Source: JAQIBY01 sp046546095
GTDB lineage: Bacteria > Bacteroidota > Bacteroidia > Bacteroidales > ML635J-15
DNA length: 50,884 nt
Direction of reading: 5' to 3'
NCBI GenBank assembly: GCA_046546095.1
Contig: JBKGYK010000014.1
Coordinates: 1-50,884, forward strand
The position numbers and the translations under genes were made by a program. Positions 15,953 to 24,472 of the stretch are shown piece after piece. Under the pieces are notes generated by a model. The model had not been told where the DNA came from, ran no database searches, and saw only the letters and a list, made by a program, of their open reading frames with translations. How positions within the stretch are numbered: position 1 is the first letter of the stretch; every line of letters starts with the position of its first letter.

Positions 15953-18900
15953 ATGAAACCAGCCCAGTTAACTATACGCAAATCCATCAACAAAGCATTT
16001 TTAAGAGTAAAGCCCAACCGGAATCAGATTGAGCGTTTCAAGAAAAACATTCTCAATTTATACCAGCAGATAAACGAATCGGAATCAGAAGAACACCACA
16101 AAAATATCATCAGTAAATTTTTGAGTGATACATATTATTCACCCAATTATTACATAAACACCAAAGGCAGAACCGATTTGGTTATCCACAACGGAAAAGA
16201 TGCATCCACCTCAGTTGGGGTGCTGATTGAAACAAAAAACCCGGCAAACAAATCAGAAATGCCGGACACAAACAATCTGAATGCAAAAGCCCTGCACGAA
16301 TTGTTGTTGTATTATTTGCGTGAAAGAATTTCAGGCAACAACATCGAAGTCAAACATCTGATTGTCACCAATATTTATGAGTGGTTTATTTTTGATGCCA
16401 CGGTATTTGACAAGCTATTTGCCGAAAACAAAACGCTGGTAAAACAGTTTAATGATTTCGAAGAAGGGCGCCTGGCCGGAACAACAACCAACTTTTTCTA
16501 CAAAAACATAGCAAAACTGTTTTTAAAAGAGCTTGACCACAGGATACCGGTCACTTACCTTGACCTACGTGATTTTGAAAAGATCATCAACAACAATAAC
16601 AAACAGGACGATAAAAAACTGGTAGCATTGTTTAAGCTTTTCTCACCTGAGAATATGTTAAAACTTCCTTTTGCTAACGACAGCAATAGTCTTGACAAAG
16701 GATTTTATTCCGAGTTATTGCACATTATAGGATTGCAGGAATCCCAAAAAGGCAGCAAAAAACTAATTGGTCGTAAAGCTGAAAACAAAAGAAATGAAGG
16801 CTCTCTGATTGAAAATACCATTCGGATATTAACATATGATGATTGCCTGACACAAATAAAATCCAATGATTATGGAAACACAAAAGAAGAACAAATTTAC
16901 AGTGTTGCCCTGGAGCTGGTAATTACATGGATAAACCGGATTTTATTTTTAAAGCTACTGGAAGGGCAATTGATAAAATATCATGCTGGTGATAATAACT
17001 ACAAATTTCTGAACAGTGAACGGATTCCGGATTTTGATGCCTTAAACAAGCTTTTTTTTCAGGTTTTGGCAATCAAAGAAAGTGAACGCAATGATATTGT
17101 AAAACGCCAATTCGGAAACATACCTTACCTCAACAGTTCACTGTTTGAACCCAACGAACTTGAGCATAAAACCATACGCATCAGCAACCTTGAGGATGAG
17201 TTTAATCTACCTGTATTACCCACAACAGTGCTGAAAGACAAAACGGGAAAACGGAGAAAAGAAGGAATCAACACACTGGAATACCTGTTTGAATTTTTAG
17301 ATGCTTATGATTTTTCCAGTGAAGGTGGCGAAGACATACAGGAAGAAAACAAAACCCTGATAAATGCCTCTGTACTTGGGCTGATTTTTGAAAAAATCAA
17401 TGGTTACAAAGAAGGCTCATTCTTTACACCGGGTTTTATTACCATGTACATGGCCAAAGAATCCATACGGCGAGCAGTTGTACAAAAATTCAATGAGACC
17501 AAAGGTTGGAATTGCAAAAGCATTGACGACATTTACAATCAACTTGAAGTGTCAGACAGAGCGGAAGCCAACGCCATAATTAATAATATAAAAATATGCG
17601 ACCCGGCGGTAGGATCGGGACATTTTTTGGTTTCAGCACTCAATGAAATCATTGCCGTAAAAAACGATTTAAAAATTCTATCAGATCGTAAAGGCAAACG
17701 GTTGAAAGAATACCAGGCAGAGGTGGTCAATGATGAGTTGGTTGTTACCGATGAAGATGGCGAACCCTTTGAGTACAAACCCAACAACCGTGAAAGTCAA
17801 CGGGTACAGGAAACCTTGTTTCATGAAAAACAAACTATTATAGAAAATTGCTTATTCGGAGTTGACATAAATCCGAATTCAGTAAAAATTTGCCGGCTTC
17901 GTCTGTGGATTGAACTACTAAAAAATGCTTACTACAAAAGCTCCTCCCCTCATAAAGGGGAGGTGTCCGAAGGACGGAGGGGTTATGAAAAACTCAATAA
18001 TCTCCCATACCTAAAAACATTTCGCAAAAACCTGAGAAAAAACATGACTCCTGCCGAGGCTACTCTCTGGAAAACCCTGCAGGGTAAAAAGTTTGAAGGC
18101 AGGAAATTCAGAAGGCAGCATAGCATTGGAAACTATATTGTAGATTTCTACTGTCCATCAGAAAAACTTGCTATTGAACTTGACGGGGAAGTGCATAATA
18201 CACCTGAGGCAAAAGAATATGACCGTGAAAGGGATTTATTTTTGAAGTATTTTGGTGTTACTGTGCTGCGTTTTGAAAACAGGATGGTTTTTGAAAATCA
18301 GGAAACGGTTTTGGAGATTATTAAAGGTGAGTTTGGGAAAAAACCACCCCGTCCTTCGGACACCCCTCCTTTGGAAGGAGGGGAGCCTCAGGGGGAAGGA
18401 ACTACGGACAACTACCCTGATCAAGGAGGGGAGCCTCAGAGGGAAGGAACTTCAGACAAACAATATTTAAATAAAGGGGAGACTCAGGAGAGGATAACAG
18501 CAAACACAAACTACCTTAATTCAGGGAAGACCCGGGAATTGGAAACGTTGCCGAATATTGACATTAATATTAAGTGTGGCAATTCGCTGATAAGCCGATA
18601 CCCACTGGATTCTGACATCAAAAAAGCGCTAAAAAACAGCAAATGGAATATTGACACATACCGCAATTATATTGCAAACTACCGCAAAGCAAAAAACAAG
18701 GAGCAAAAGCGGGAAATGCAACGCGTTATTGACCAGATAAAAGATGAATTTGAAAGCGAAATTGCGGCCAATGACAAACGAGTTATCAGACTGAATAAGT
18801 TAAAAGGTGAAATGTTTGCCATGCACAACCAAACCCAGCTTTTTGACAAATCAAAAAAGGAAAAAACAGAGTGGAACAAAAAGCTGGATAAACTTGCCAC

Positions 18901-20275
18901 ATCCATTCAAAAGTTGGAAAAGGAAATTGAAGCCATACGCACAAACAAAATTTACAAAAATGCATTTGAATGGCGCTTTGAATTCCCCGAAGTACTCAAT
19001 GATGACGGTGATTTTGTGGGCTTTGATGTAGTAATTGGAAATCCGCCATGGGGTGTAAAACTGTCTCAGGATAAATTAATTAAAATCAAATCTGAGAACT
19101 CAGAAATAATTGTCCGCATGATTGATACATTTATGTTTTTTATAAACTTAAGTTTTAAAATTACATCTAATAATGCGATTATTTCTCAAATAGTACCAGA
19201 CGTACTATTGTATCAAATAGACAACAAGAAACTTCGTAAAAAAATAATTGAAAAGTATCATTTGTGTGTGGCTGTCAACCTTGGAGATAACATTTTTGAA
19301 GATGTAGCAAGGCCTTCATGCATAATTGTAATAGCTAAAGATAAATATTTTAACAGCATAACTAATGTTTTTGAGTATCGTAAAAAAAACAAATTAAGCA
19401 TTAATCAAATTACAAATACTATTATAAAATCGAATATTTTTAAAACTTTACCAAATTACGTTTTTGCTACAAAAAACTTAAATGGCTACAAAATAATCTC
19501 AAGATTTAATGAAGCAAATCTCAATGAATTAATTGATGAAGATGGCATTCAAAGAGGAGTAAGTCCTGATTTAAAACAAGCATTTATTGTGGATAATCAG
19601 ACAATAAAAAATGAAAATCTTGAATTAGCTCATGTATTCCCCACTGTTACAGGTGGCAGAGACATAAAGAAATACCTTGTTCATGATATTGATAAGAATG
19701 TAATTTATACAAGGAAGACTCATGATGAATCAAAAATACCCAACATTATTAACTATCTTGAAAGATTCAAAAACTCCATAAATTGTAGAGAAGTAAAACA
19801 AGGGAAACATCCTTTTTGGTCTTTACATAGGGCTAGAAATCAAAAAATATTCACAAAACCCAGTAAAATTCTTGGTGTGATAACAAGTGATAGAATCTCG
19901 GTTTCCATTGACTACAATAAATTATATCCAACAGATGGGATTTTTATACTGTCATCTAATGGAATTTACAGTAACGAATTTTTAATTGGGTTTCTTAATT
20001 CTAAACTAATCACATATTTTTATCGTTTAATTTCAATGGAAGAAAAAAGAACATTAGCACAAATCAAACCCGCTATTCTTGAGATTATTCCTGTAAGCAA
20101 GTTATTCAATCGTGAATTAGTTTTAGAAATTGATGACAAGTCAAATAAAATAATAAACCTTAAGAGAAACAATACTGATACCACCGCCTTAGAGCAAGAA
20201 ATTGACCGTCTTGTGTATGAGCTGTATGGCTTAACTGACGATGAAATTGATATTGTGGAGGCTAGTGTAAAATAA
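15953..20275 (+). CDS. type IIG restriction-modification enzyme with in-frame DUF559 insertion
   Basis: A 1,440-residue single-chain restriction-modification protein of the Eco57I type. The N terminus has a PD-(D/E)xK-like nuclease site (Asp75, Glu93-Thr-Lys95 in IETKNP). The methylase domain has the SAM motif DPAVGSG (550-556), FGVDINPNSVKICRLRLW and the catalytic NPPW (1030-1033), the N6-adenine type. Residues about 663-861 do not belong to the family. They interrupt it between LLKNAYYK and ELETLPNIDIN and encode a complete DUF559 (Vsr-like) nuclease domain plus repeats. The C terminus (about 1040-1420) is the target-recognition part and is visibly richer in A+T. No partner subunit genes are nearby, so it would both cut and methylate. 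Whether the insertion leaves it active is unknown. Confidence 0.87.
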   Translation: MKPAQLTIRKSINKAFLRVKPNRNQIERFKKNILNLYQQINESESEEHHKNIISKFLSDTYYSPNYYINTKGRTDLVIHNGKDASTSVGVLIETKNPANKSEMPDTNNLNAKALHELLLYYLRERISGNNIEVKHLIVTNIYEWFIFDATVFDKLFAENKTLVKQFNDFEEGRLAGTTTNFFYKNIAKLFLKELDHRIPVTYLDLRDFEKIINNNNKQDDKKLVALFKLFSPENMLKLPFANDSNSLDKGFYSELLHIIGLQESQKGSKKLIGRKAENKRNEGSLIENTIRILTYDDCLTQIKSNDYGNTKEEQIYSVALELVITWINRILFLKLLEGQLIKYHAGDNNYKFLNSERIPDFDALNKLFFQVLAIKESERNDIVKRQFGNIPYLNSSLFEPNELEHKTIRISNLEDEFNLPVLPTTVLKDKTGKRRKEGINTLEYLFEFLDAYDFSSEGGEDIQEENKTLINASVLGLIFEKINGYKEGSFFTPGFITMYMAKESIRRAVVQKFNETKGWNCKSIDDIYNQLEVSDRAEANAIINNIKICDPAVGSGHFLVSALNEIIAVKNDLKILSDRKGKRLKEYQAEVVNDELVVTDEDGEPFEYKPNNRESQRVQETLFHEKQTIIENCLFGVDINPNSVKICRLRLWIELLKNAYYKSSSPHKGEVSEGRRGYEKLNNLPYLKTFRKNLRKNMTPAEATLWKTLQGKKFEGRKFRRQHSIGNYIVDFYCPSEKLAIELDGEVHNTPEAKEYDRERDLFLKYFGVTVLRFENRMVFENQETVLEIIKGEFGKKPPRPSDTPPLEGGEPQGEGTTDNYPDQGGEPQREGTSDKQYLNKGETQERITANTNYLNSGKTRELETLPNIDINIKCGNSLISRYPLDSDIKKALKNSKWNIDTYRNYIANYRKAKNKEQKREMQRVIDQIKDEFESEIAANDKRVIRLNKLKGEMFAMHNQTQLFDKSKKEKTEWNKKLDKLATSIQKLEKEIEAIRTNKIYKNAFEWRFEFPEVLNDDGDFVGFDVVIGNPPWGVKLSQDKLIKIKSENSEIIVRMIDTFMFFINLSFKITSNNAIISQIVPDVLLYQIDNKKLRKKIIEKYHLCVAVNLGDNIFEDVARPSCIIVIAKDKYFNSITNVFEYRKKNKLSINQITNTIIKSNIFKTLPNYVFATKNLNGYKIISRFNEANLNELIDEDGIQRGVSPDLKQAFIVDNQTIKNENLELAHVFPTVTGGRDIKKYLVHDIDKNVIYTRKTHDESKIPNIINYLERFKNSINCREVKQGKHPFWSLHRARNQKIFTKPSKILGVITSDRISVSIDYNKLYPTDGIFILSSNGIYSNEFLIGFLNSKLITYFYRLISMEEKRTLAQIKPAILEIIPVSKLFNRELVLEIDDKSNKIINLKRNNTDTTALEQEIDRLVYELYGLTDDEIDIVEASVK
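17941..18537 (+). mobile_element. DUF559-encoding palindromic insertion element within the R-M gene
   Basis: An in-frame insert of about 600 bp. The left end (17941-17982) and the right end (18345-18385, reversed) form terminal inverted repeats that match at 30 of 37 positions by hand alignment, with a shared core TGTCCGAAGGACGG. Each end also folds by itself: CCTCCCCT/AGGGGAGG at 17943-17963 and CCCCTCCTT/AAGGAGGGG at 18363-18383. Between them lies one DUF559 domain (MTPAEATLW, FRRQHSIGNYIVDFYCP, AIELDGEVHN), with the conserved D and E-x-D acidic residues present. A 48-bp repeat follows to 18537. The element has no stop codon in the host frame. Confidence 0.7.
18377..18537 (+). repeat. decaying 48-bp (16-codon) tandem repeat
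   Basis: Units start at 18377, 18425, 18473 and 18521, exactly 48 bp apart. The first two share GGAGGGGAGCCTCAG exactly, the third has AAAGGGGAGACTCAG, and the fourth, partial, has TCAGGGAAGACCCGG. In protein they read GGEPQGEG, GGEPQREG, KGETQERI and SGKTRELE. The first unit overlaps the right inverted repeat of the DUF559 element. Confidence 0.75.
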
Positions 20276-20319
20276 CCGTTTGTTTAATCCCATTTTAGTT
20301 ATAAAAACAACTTACGCTC

Positions 20320-21948
20320 ATGAAAAAAACAGGTATATTTTTGATTTTGATGATGCTCTTTTCCGGTGCACACGCCTGCACGGTGATTGTGGCCGGAAAG
20401 AAGGCAACAAAAGACGGTTCTGTCATTGTATCTCACACAGATTGCGGGGATGATTGCCGCATACGTGTTGTTCCGGGCAAAACCTTTGAACCCGGCGCAA
20501 AAGCACCCGTTTACTGGGGCATACAACGAATTGACTTACCGCTGGACGATCATGGTGAAATTCTGGGATACATCCCGCAAGTGGAAAAGACATACACGTA
20601 TTTTCACTCTGCCTATCCGCACATGAACGAGCATCAGCTGGCCATAGGTGAAAGCACCACAAGTCAGCATGAGGAAGTGAAATTTGACCGAAAGGATGCA
20701 AAACAAATCATGACCATTGAGCAGGCGCAGATATTTGCTTTGCAGCGCTGCAAAACATCCCGTGAGGCTGTGAAACTGATTGGACAGCTCATGGAGACTT
20801 ACGGATTCCTTCCATCCTGTGTGGGCGAATCAGAGACACTTGCCATTGGCGATCCCAATGAAGCCTGGATATTTGAGGTATTCAGTGTTGGTGGCGACTG
20901 GGATCCCGAAAGCGGCAAACCCGGTGCCGTATGGGCAGCCAAACGTGTTCCCGACGAACATGCACTGATGATTCCCAACTGGAGCATCATCAGGGAGGTT
21001 GACACCAGCCTCAACACATGCATGGCCTCACCCAATTACAAGCAATTTGCCATTGACATGGGCTGGTATTCACCGGAACAGGGTAAATTCAACTGGCAGA
21101 AGACCTACTCTCCCATCCCCAGGGAATGGGCAACCGGACGATTCTGGTTGTTTTATTCTACCATTGCACCCAATCTGAAAAACTGGCCAAAGCGCAAGCT
21201 CAACAGTCCGTATGACACGCAGAATCCGTACATTCAGTACGTGGAAGACCTGGACATGTATCCTTTTTCGGCCAGACCAGAAGAGAAACTGAGCGTGCAG
21301 GACATCATGGAATTTCAACGCTCCACCTTCAGCGGTACCATATACGACATGAGTGAAGACCCCGACTGGTACGTTCCGGATGGCAAAGGTAAATTGCAAA
21401 AATCACCACTGGCCACGCCCTTTCCGCGACGTGACATGCAGCGATTGCTGGACATCACACGCCGGCGCAACATTGCCATGGGTGCATATGGCATGATTGC
21501 CCAGTTGCGCAGTTGGCTACCCGATCCCATTGGTGGCATTTACTGGGTTTACCAGGACAATCAGGTAGCAGCACCATATGTGCCCATTTACGCAGGTGTA
21601 CAGGAAATTCATGAGTCATACAAGAATTACAATCCGGATGAATTCAATGAAAATTCGGCTCGCTGGGTATATGATTTTGTTGATAACCTGTTGTATCTGA
21701 AATGGCAGGAAGCCTATTTTGATGATGTCAAGCCCATGCGTGATTCTCTGGAGCAAGCCATGTTTTCCGATATGGAGGGTTTTGAAAAACGCATGACCAA
21801 ATTGCACAAAAAAGACCCGGAGGCCTGTAAAGATGAGCTAACTAATTTCACCGAAACTCAGATGCTGAACATGCAGGATGCCTGGCGTGAGATGCGAAAA
21901 ACCCTGCTGGTAAAATACAGCAACAACAAACAGGGAATAAATTTTTAG
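20320..21948 (+). CDS. secreted C69 family dipeptidase (PepD-like)
   Basis: A 542-residue peptidase of family C69, N-terminal-nucleophile hydrolases that cleave dipeptides. Signal peptidase cleavage after AHA would expose Cys20 (ACTVIVAGKKATKDGS) as the new N terminus, the catalytic nucleophile in this family. Later family segments include GESTTSQHEE and PNEAWIFEVFSVGGDWDPESG. Length is normal. It should act in the periplasm on peptides. Its stop codon overlaps the stop of the convergent TonB-dependent receptor gene by two bases. Confidence 0.88.
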   Translation: MKKTGIFLILMMLFSGAHACTVIVAGKKATKDGSVIVSHTDCGDDCRIRVVPGKTFEPGAKAPVYWGIQRIDLPLDDHGEILGYIPQVEKTYTYFHSAYPHMNEHQLAIGESTTSQHEEVKFDRKDAKQIMTIEQAQIFALQRCKTSREAVKLIGQLMETYGFLPSCVGESETLAIGDPNEAWIFEVFSVGGDWDPESGKPGAVWAAKRVPDEHALMIPNWSIIREVDTSLNTCMASPNYKQFAIDMGWYSPEQGKFNWQKTYSPIPREWATGRFWLFYSTIAPNLKNWPKRKLNSPYDTQNPYIQYVEDLDMYPFSARPEEKLSVQDIMEFQRSTFSGTIYDMSEDPDWYVPDGKGKLQKSPLATPFPRRDMQRLLDITRRRNIAMGAYGMIAQLRSWLPDPIGGIYWVYQDNQVAAPYVPIYAGVQEIHESYKNYNPDEFNENSARWVYDFVDNLLYLKWQEAYFDDVKPMRDSLEQAMFSDMEGFEKRMTKLHKKDPEACKDELTNFTETQMLNMQDAWREMRKTLLVKYSNNKQGINF

Positions 21949-24425
21949 AAGCTCATATTGATTTTCAGATTGATACGCCGACCGGTAAGATAATTGGGGA
22001 TAGCATATTGCCGCCCGTAGATATCTGATATCCAGATGTGCGAAATGGTATTGTTGATGTCCAGGAGGTTAAACACTTCCAGACTAATCCAGAAATCTCT
22101 GATATGCCGGAACGGGCTGGTATCCGGAAATTCGGTATTTTTGGTAATAATTTGTTTGGATATCCCCAGGTCAACGCGCCGGTAATCAGGCAGACGACCC
22201 GTTGCTGTATAGCGCTCGGATTTTGGCGGACCAAAAGGCACACCGGTTCCATACACCAGATTAAGGTGAGCTTTCCATGTGGGGTTTCCGGGCAGATAAT
22301 CCTGAAAAAATATGGCAGCTGTCATACGCTGGTCTGAGGGGCGGGGCAGATATCCCGGGTAAACTGTATTTGAATCGGCAGCCTCAGCAGCACTAGGCAC
22401 GGCTTCTCCATCTGCATCGAAGTATTGGGTATATGAATCACCTTCAATATCCTCTTGTGCCTGCATTAGTGAAAATGAGAACCATGATTCCGTTCCTTTC
22501 ACAAATTCACCGTTCAGTTTGATATCCAGGCCGGTAGCATATCCCCTTGCTTTGTTCTCACCATAATAGCGAATTCTCACATTATCAATTTCGTATGGAA
22601 TGAGGTTATACATGTGTTTATAATAGGCTTCGGCCACCAGTTTAAATGGTCTGCCCCAGGCATAAAAGAGGTAATCGCCACCTAGAACTACCTGTGCTGA
22701 GGACTGAGCCTTAATATCTTTATTGAGGCTGCCATCGCGGCGGATAAACTCTTTGAAAAACGGGGGCTGGTGATACAAACCACCGGAAATGCGAAAAATC
22801 ATATCCTTTTTCCAGGCCGGTTCGAAAGAAACAGATGCCCGGGGTGAAACCACAAACTGATTATTAAAAGACCAGTAGTTCCCTCGCACACCGGCTGTGA
22901 TACCAAGTTTCATACTATCCATATCTATGTTCAGCTCATCCATTGCATGCAGACTGATACGATGGGAAAACACATCAAAATTGGAAGTATCCGTAAAATA
23001 CAAAAGCACCTGTTCGTCACTGTATGGAATGGAGTATCCTGCAGAGTCGAGCATATTCCACTCATGGAGCTGATAGTCAATATCTTCCAGCTGATACCTG
23101 CCACCCCAATACAAACTGTGACTGTCAAAGTGATATCTTCCTTTGTGAGTAAAGCTAAATACTGCAGCATTCAGGGTATTGTTGGCATGATTCAAAAAGC
23201 TGCCTATTCCGACATTGGAGATGCTGTCGCCAAAATCGTCCTCTCCCATGTTATTTTCAAGATTGTTCAGGAAATACTGACCCAGAATATCGAACCGTTC
23301 TTTTTCCCGAGTATAGAACCCACTGGCAATAAATTTCATTTCCATTTTCTCACCCGGGTGATAACGGCCGGTAATGGCGCCTGTTCCTGTAGTAAATGAA
23401 TTTTTCTCTTGTCCATCGAAGTAGATTTTAAGTTTATATGCCTCATTGATGGTTCCAAAGGAAGTTTCCCTGTCTTCGGGGACAAAACGGTAGGTATTCT
23501 GTCCAAAATGCCCGAGTATGGAAAGTTCAAATTCATCGCTGAAGTCGTATGCTATCCAGGTCTGAACATCGGAAAAGTCCGGGTCATATTGGCCCTCGGT
23601 ATCCAGACTTCCCAACAGGTATCTGTTTGTTTTATACCGTGCGCCAAGCAAAAATGACAGGAGTCCGTTTTTGTTTGTTCCCTCTGCATGCACGCTACCA
23701 CCCAACATACTGGCACTCATTGATGCGCGGTTTTCCCGGGGTTTTCTGTATTTGATATCCAGGACAGAAGACAATTTATCCCCGTAGGTAGCATCAAATC
23801 CCCCCGGAGAAAAAATCACAGAAGAAACCAGATCGGAATTGATAAAGCTCAGACCTTCCTGCTGTCCGGATCGCACAAGAAAAGGCCTGTATATTTGTAC
23901 ATCATTGACATAAACAAGGTTTTCATCAAAATTTCCCCCACGCACATTGTACTGGGAGCTCATTTCATTGTTGGAAGATACACCGGGAAGCGTTTTCAGA
24001 ATCGCCTCAAAGCTGCCGGTATTGGGCAAAGTTTCAATGGTTTTGGGATTCAGCCGGGTCAGGCCGCCTTTGCGGGCGCGCCTGTCTGCCACAGTAGCTG
24101 TTGGCAACTGACTAACTTCCAGCTCAAGTACTACCTTTATGACAATTTTGCCGGTATCTTTAACAGACAAGGCATAATCTCTGTCTTTATAACCCAGGCT
24201 ACTAATTCGCAGGTACACTGAGTCTTCCACTGTTACAGTCAGGGAAAAATCTCCATTTTGGTTGGCACTTGTTCCGGTGGCTTCGCCGATGACCCGCACA
24301 TTGGCATACGGCAGGGGTTCATGCATTTCATCAATTACCTGACCACTAATCTCAAGGCTGTGTTGAGCCAAAGCTCCCCCAGTCAATCCCACCATTAAAA
24401 GTCCCAGCCAAAGCAAACGTTGCAT
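21945..24425 (-). CDS. TonB-dependent outer membrane receptor with carboxypeptidase-regulatory-like domain
   Basis: An 826-residue outer membrane protein. After the signal peptide (ending ALAQ) comes a carboxypeptidase-regulatory-like domain (ISGQVIDEMHEPLPYANVRV, about 25-105), frequent in Bacteroidota receptors. The plug domain follows at about 120-230 (LKTLPGVSSNNEMSSQYNVRGGNFDENLVYVNDVQIYRP), then a 22-strand barrel ending in INMSF with a terminal aromatic residue. It imports a large substrate using TonB energy. No SusD partner is next to it, so it is not a standard SusCD polysaccharide pair. The substrate is unknown; metal chelates, vitamins and peptides are possible. Confidence 0.88.
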   Translation of the reverse strand: MQRLLWLGLLMVGLTGGALAQHSLEISGQVIDEMHEPLPYANVRVIGEATGTSANQNGDFSLTVTVEDSVYLRISSLGYKDRDYALSVKDTGKIVIKVVLELEVSQLPTATVADRRARKGGLTRLNPKTIETLPNTGSFEAILKTLPGVSSNNEMSSQYNVRGGNFDENLVYVNDVQIYRPFLVRSGQQEGLSFINSDLVSSVIFSPGGFDATYGDKLSSVLDIKYRKPRENRASMSASMLGGSVHAEGTNKNGLLSFLLGARYKTNRYLLGSLDTEGQYDPDFSDVQTWIAYDFSDEFELSILGHFGQNTYRFVPEDRETSFGTINEAYKLKIYFDGQEKNSFTTGTGAITGRYHPGEKMEMKFIASGFYTREKERFDILGQYFLNNLENNMGEDDFGDSISNVGIGSFLNHANNTLNAAVFSFTHKGRYHFDSHSLYWGGRYQLEDIDYQLHEWNMLDSAGYSIPYSDEQVLLYFTDTSNFDVFSHRISLHAMDELNIDMDSMKLGITAGVRGNYWSFNNQFVVSPRASVSFEPAWKKDMIFRISGGLYHQPPFFKEFIRRDGSLNKDIKAQSSAQVVLGGDYLFYAWGRPFKLVAEAYYKHMYNLIPYEIDNVRIRYYGENKARGYATGLDIKLNGEFVKGTESWFSFSLMQAQEDIEGDSYTQYFDADGEAVPSAAEAADSNTVYPGYLPRPSDQRMTAAIFFQDYLPGNPTWKAHLNLVYGTGVPFGPPKSERYTATGRLPDYRRVDLGISKQIITKNTEFPDTSPFRHIRDFWISLEVFNLLDINNTISHIWISDIYGRQYAIPNYLTGRRINLKINMSF

Positions 24426-24472
24426 TACAGTTCTTTTCAGATTACATCATTAGAAACACAAATATGCACAAA

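Noticed and set aside
18044..18340. DUF559 domain as a separate gene
   Set aside because: It has no start with good context and is continuous in frame with the R-M protein on both sides.
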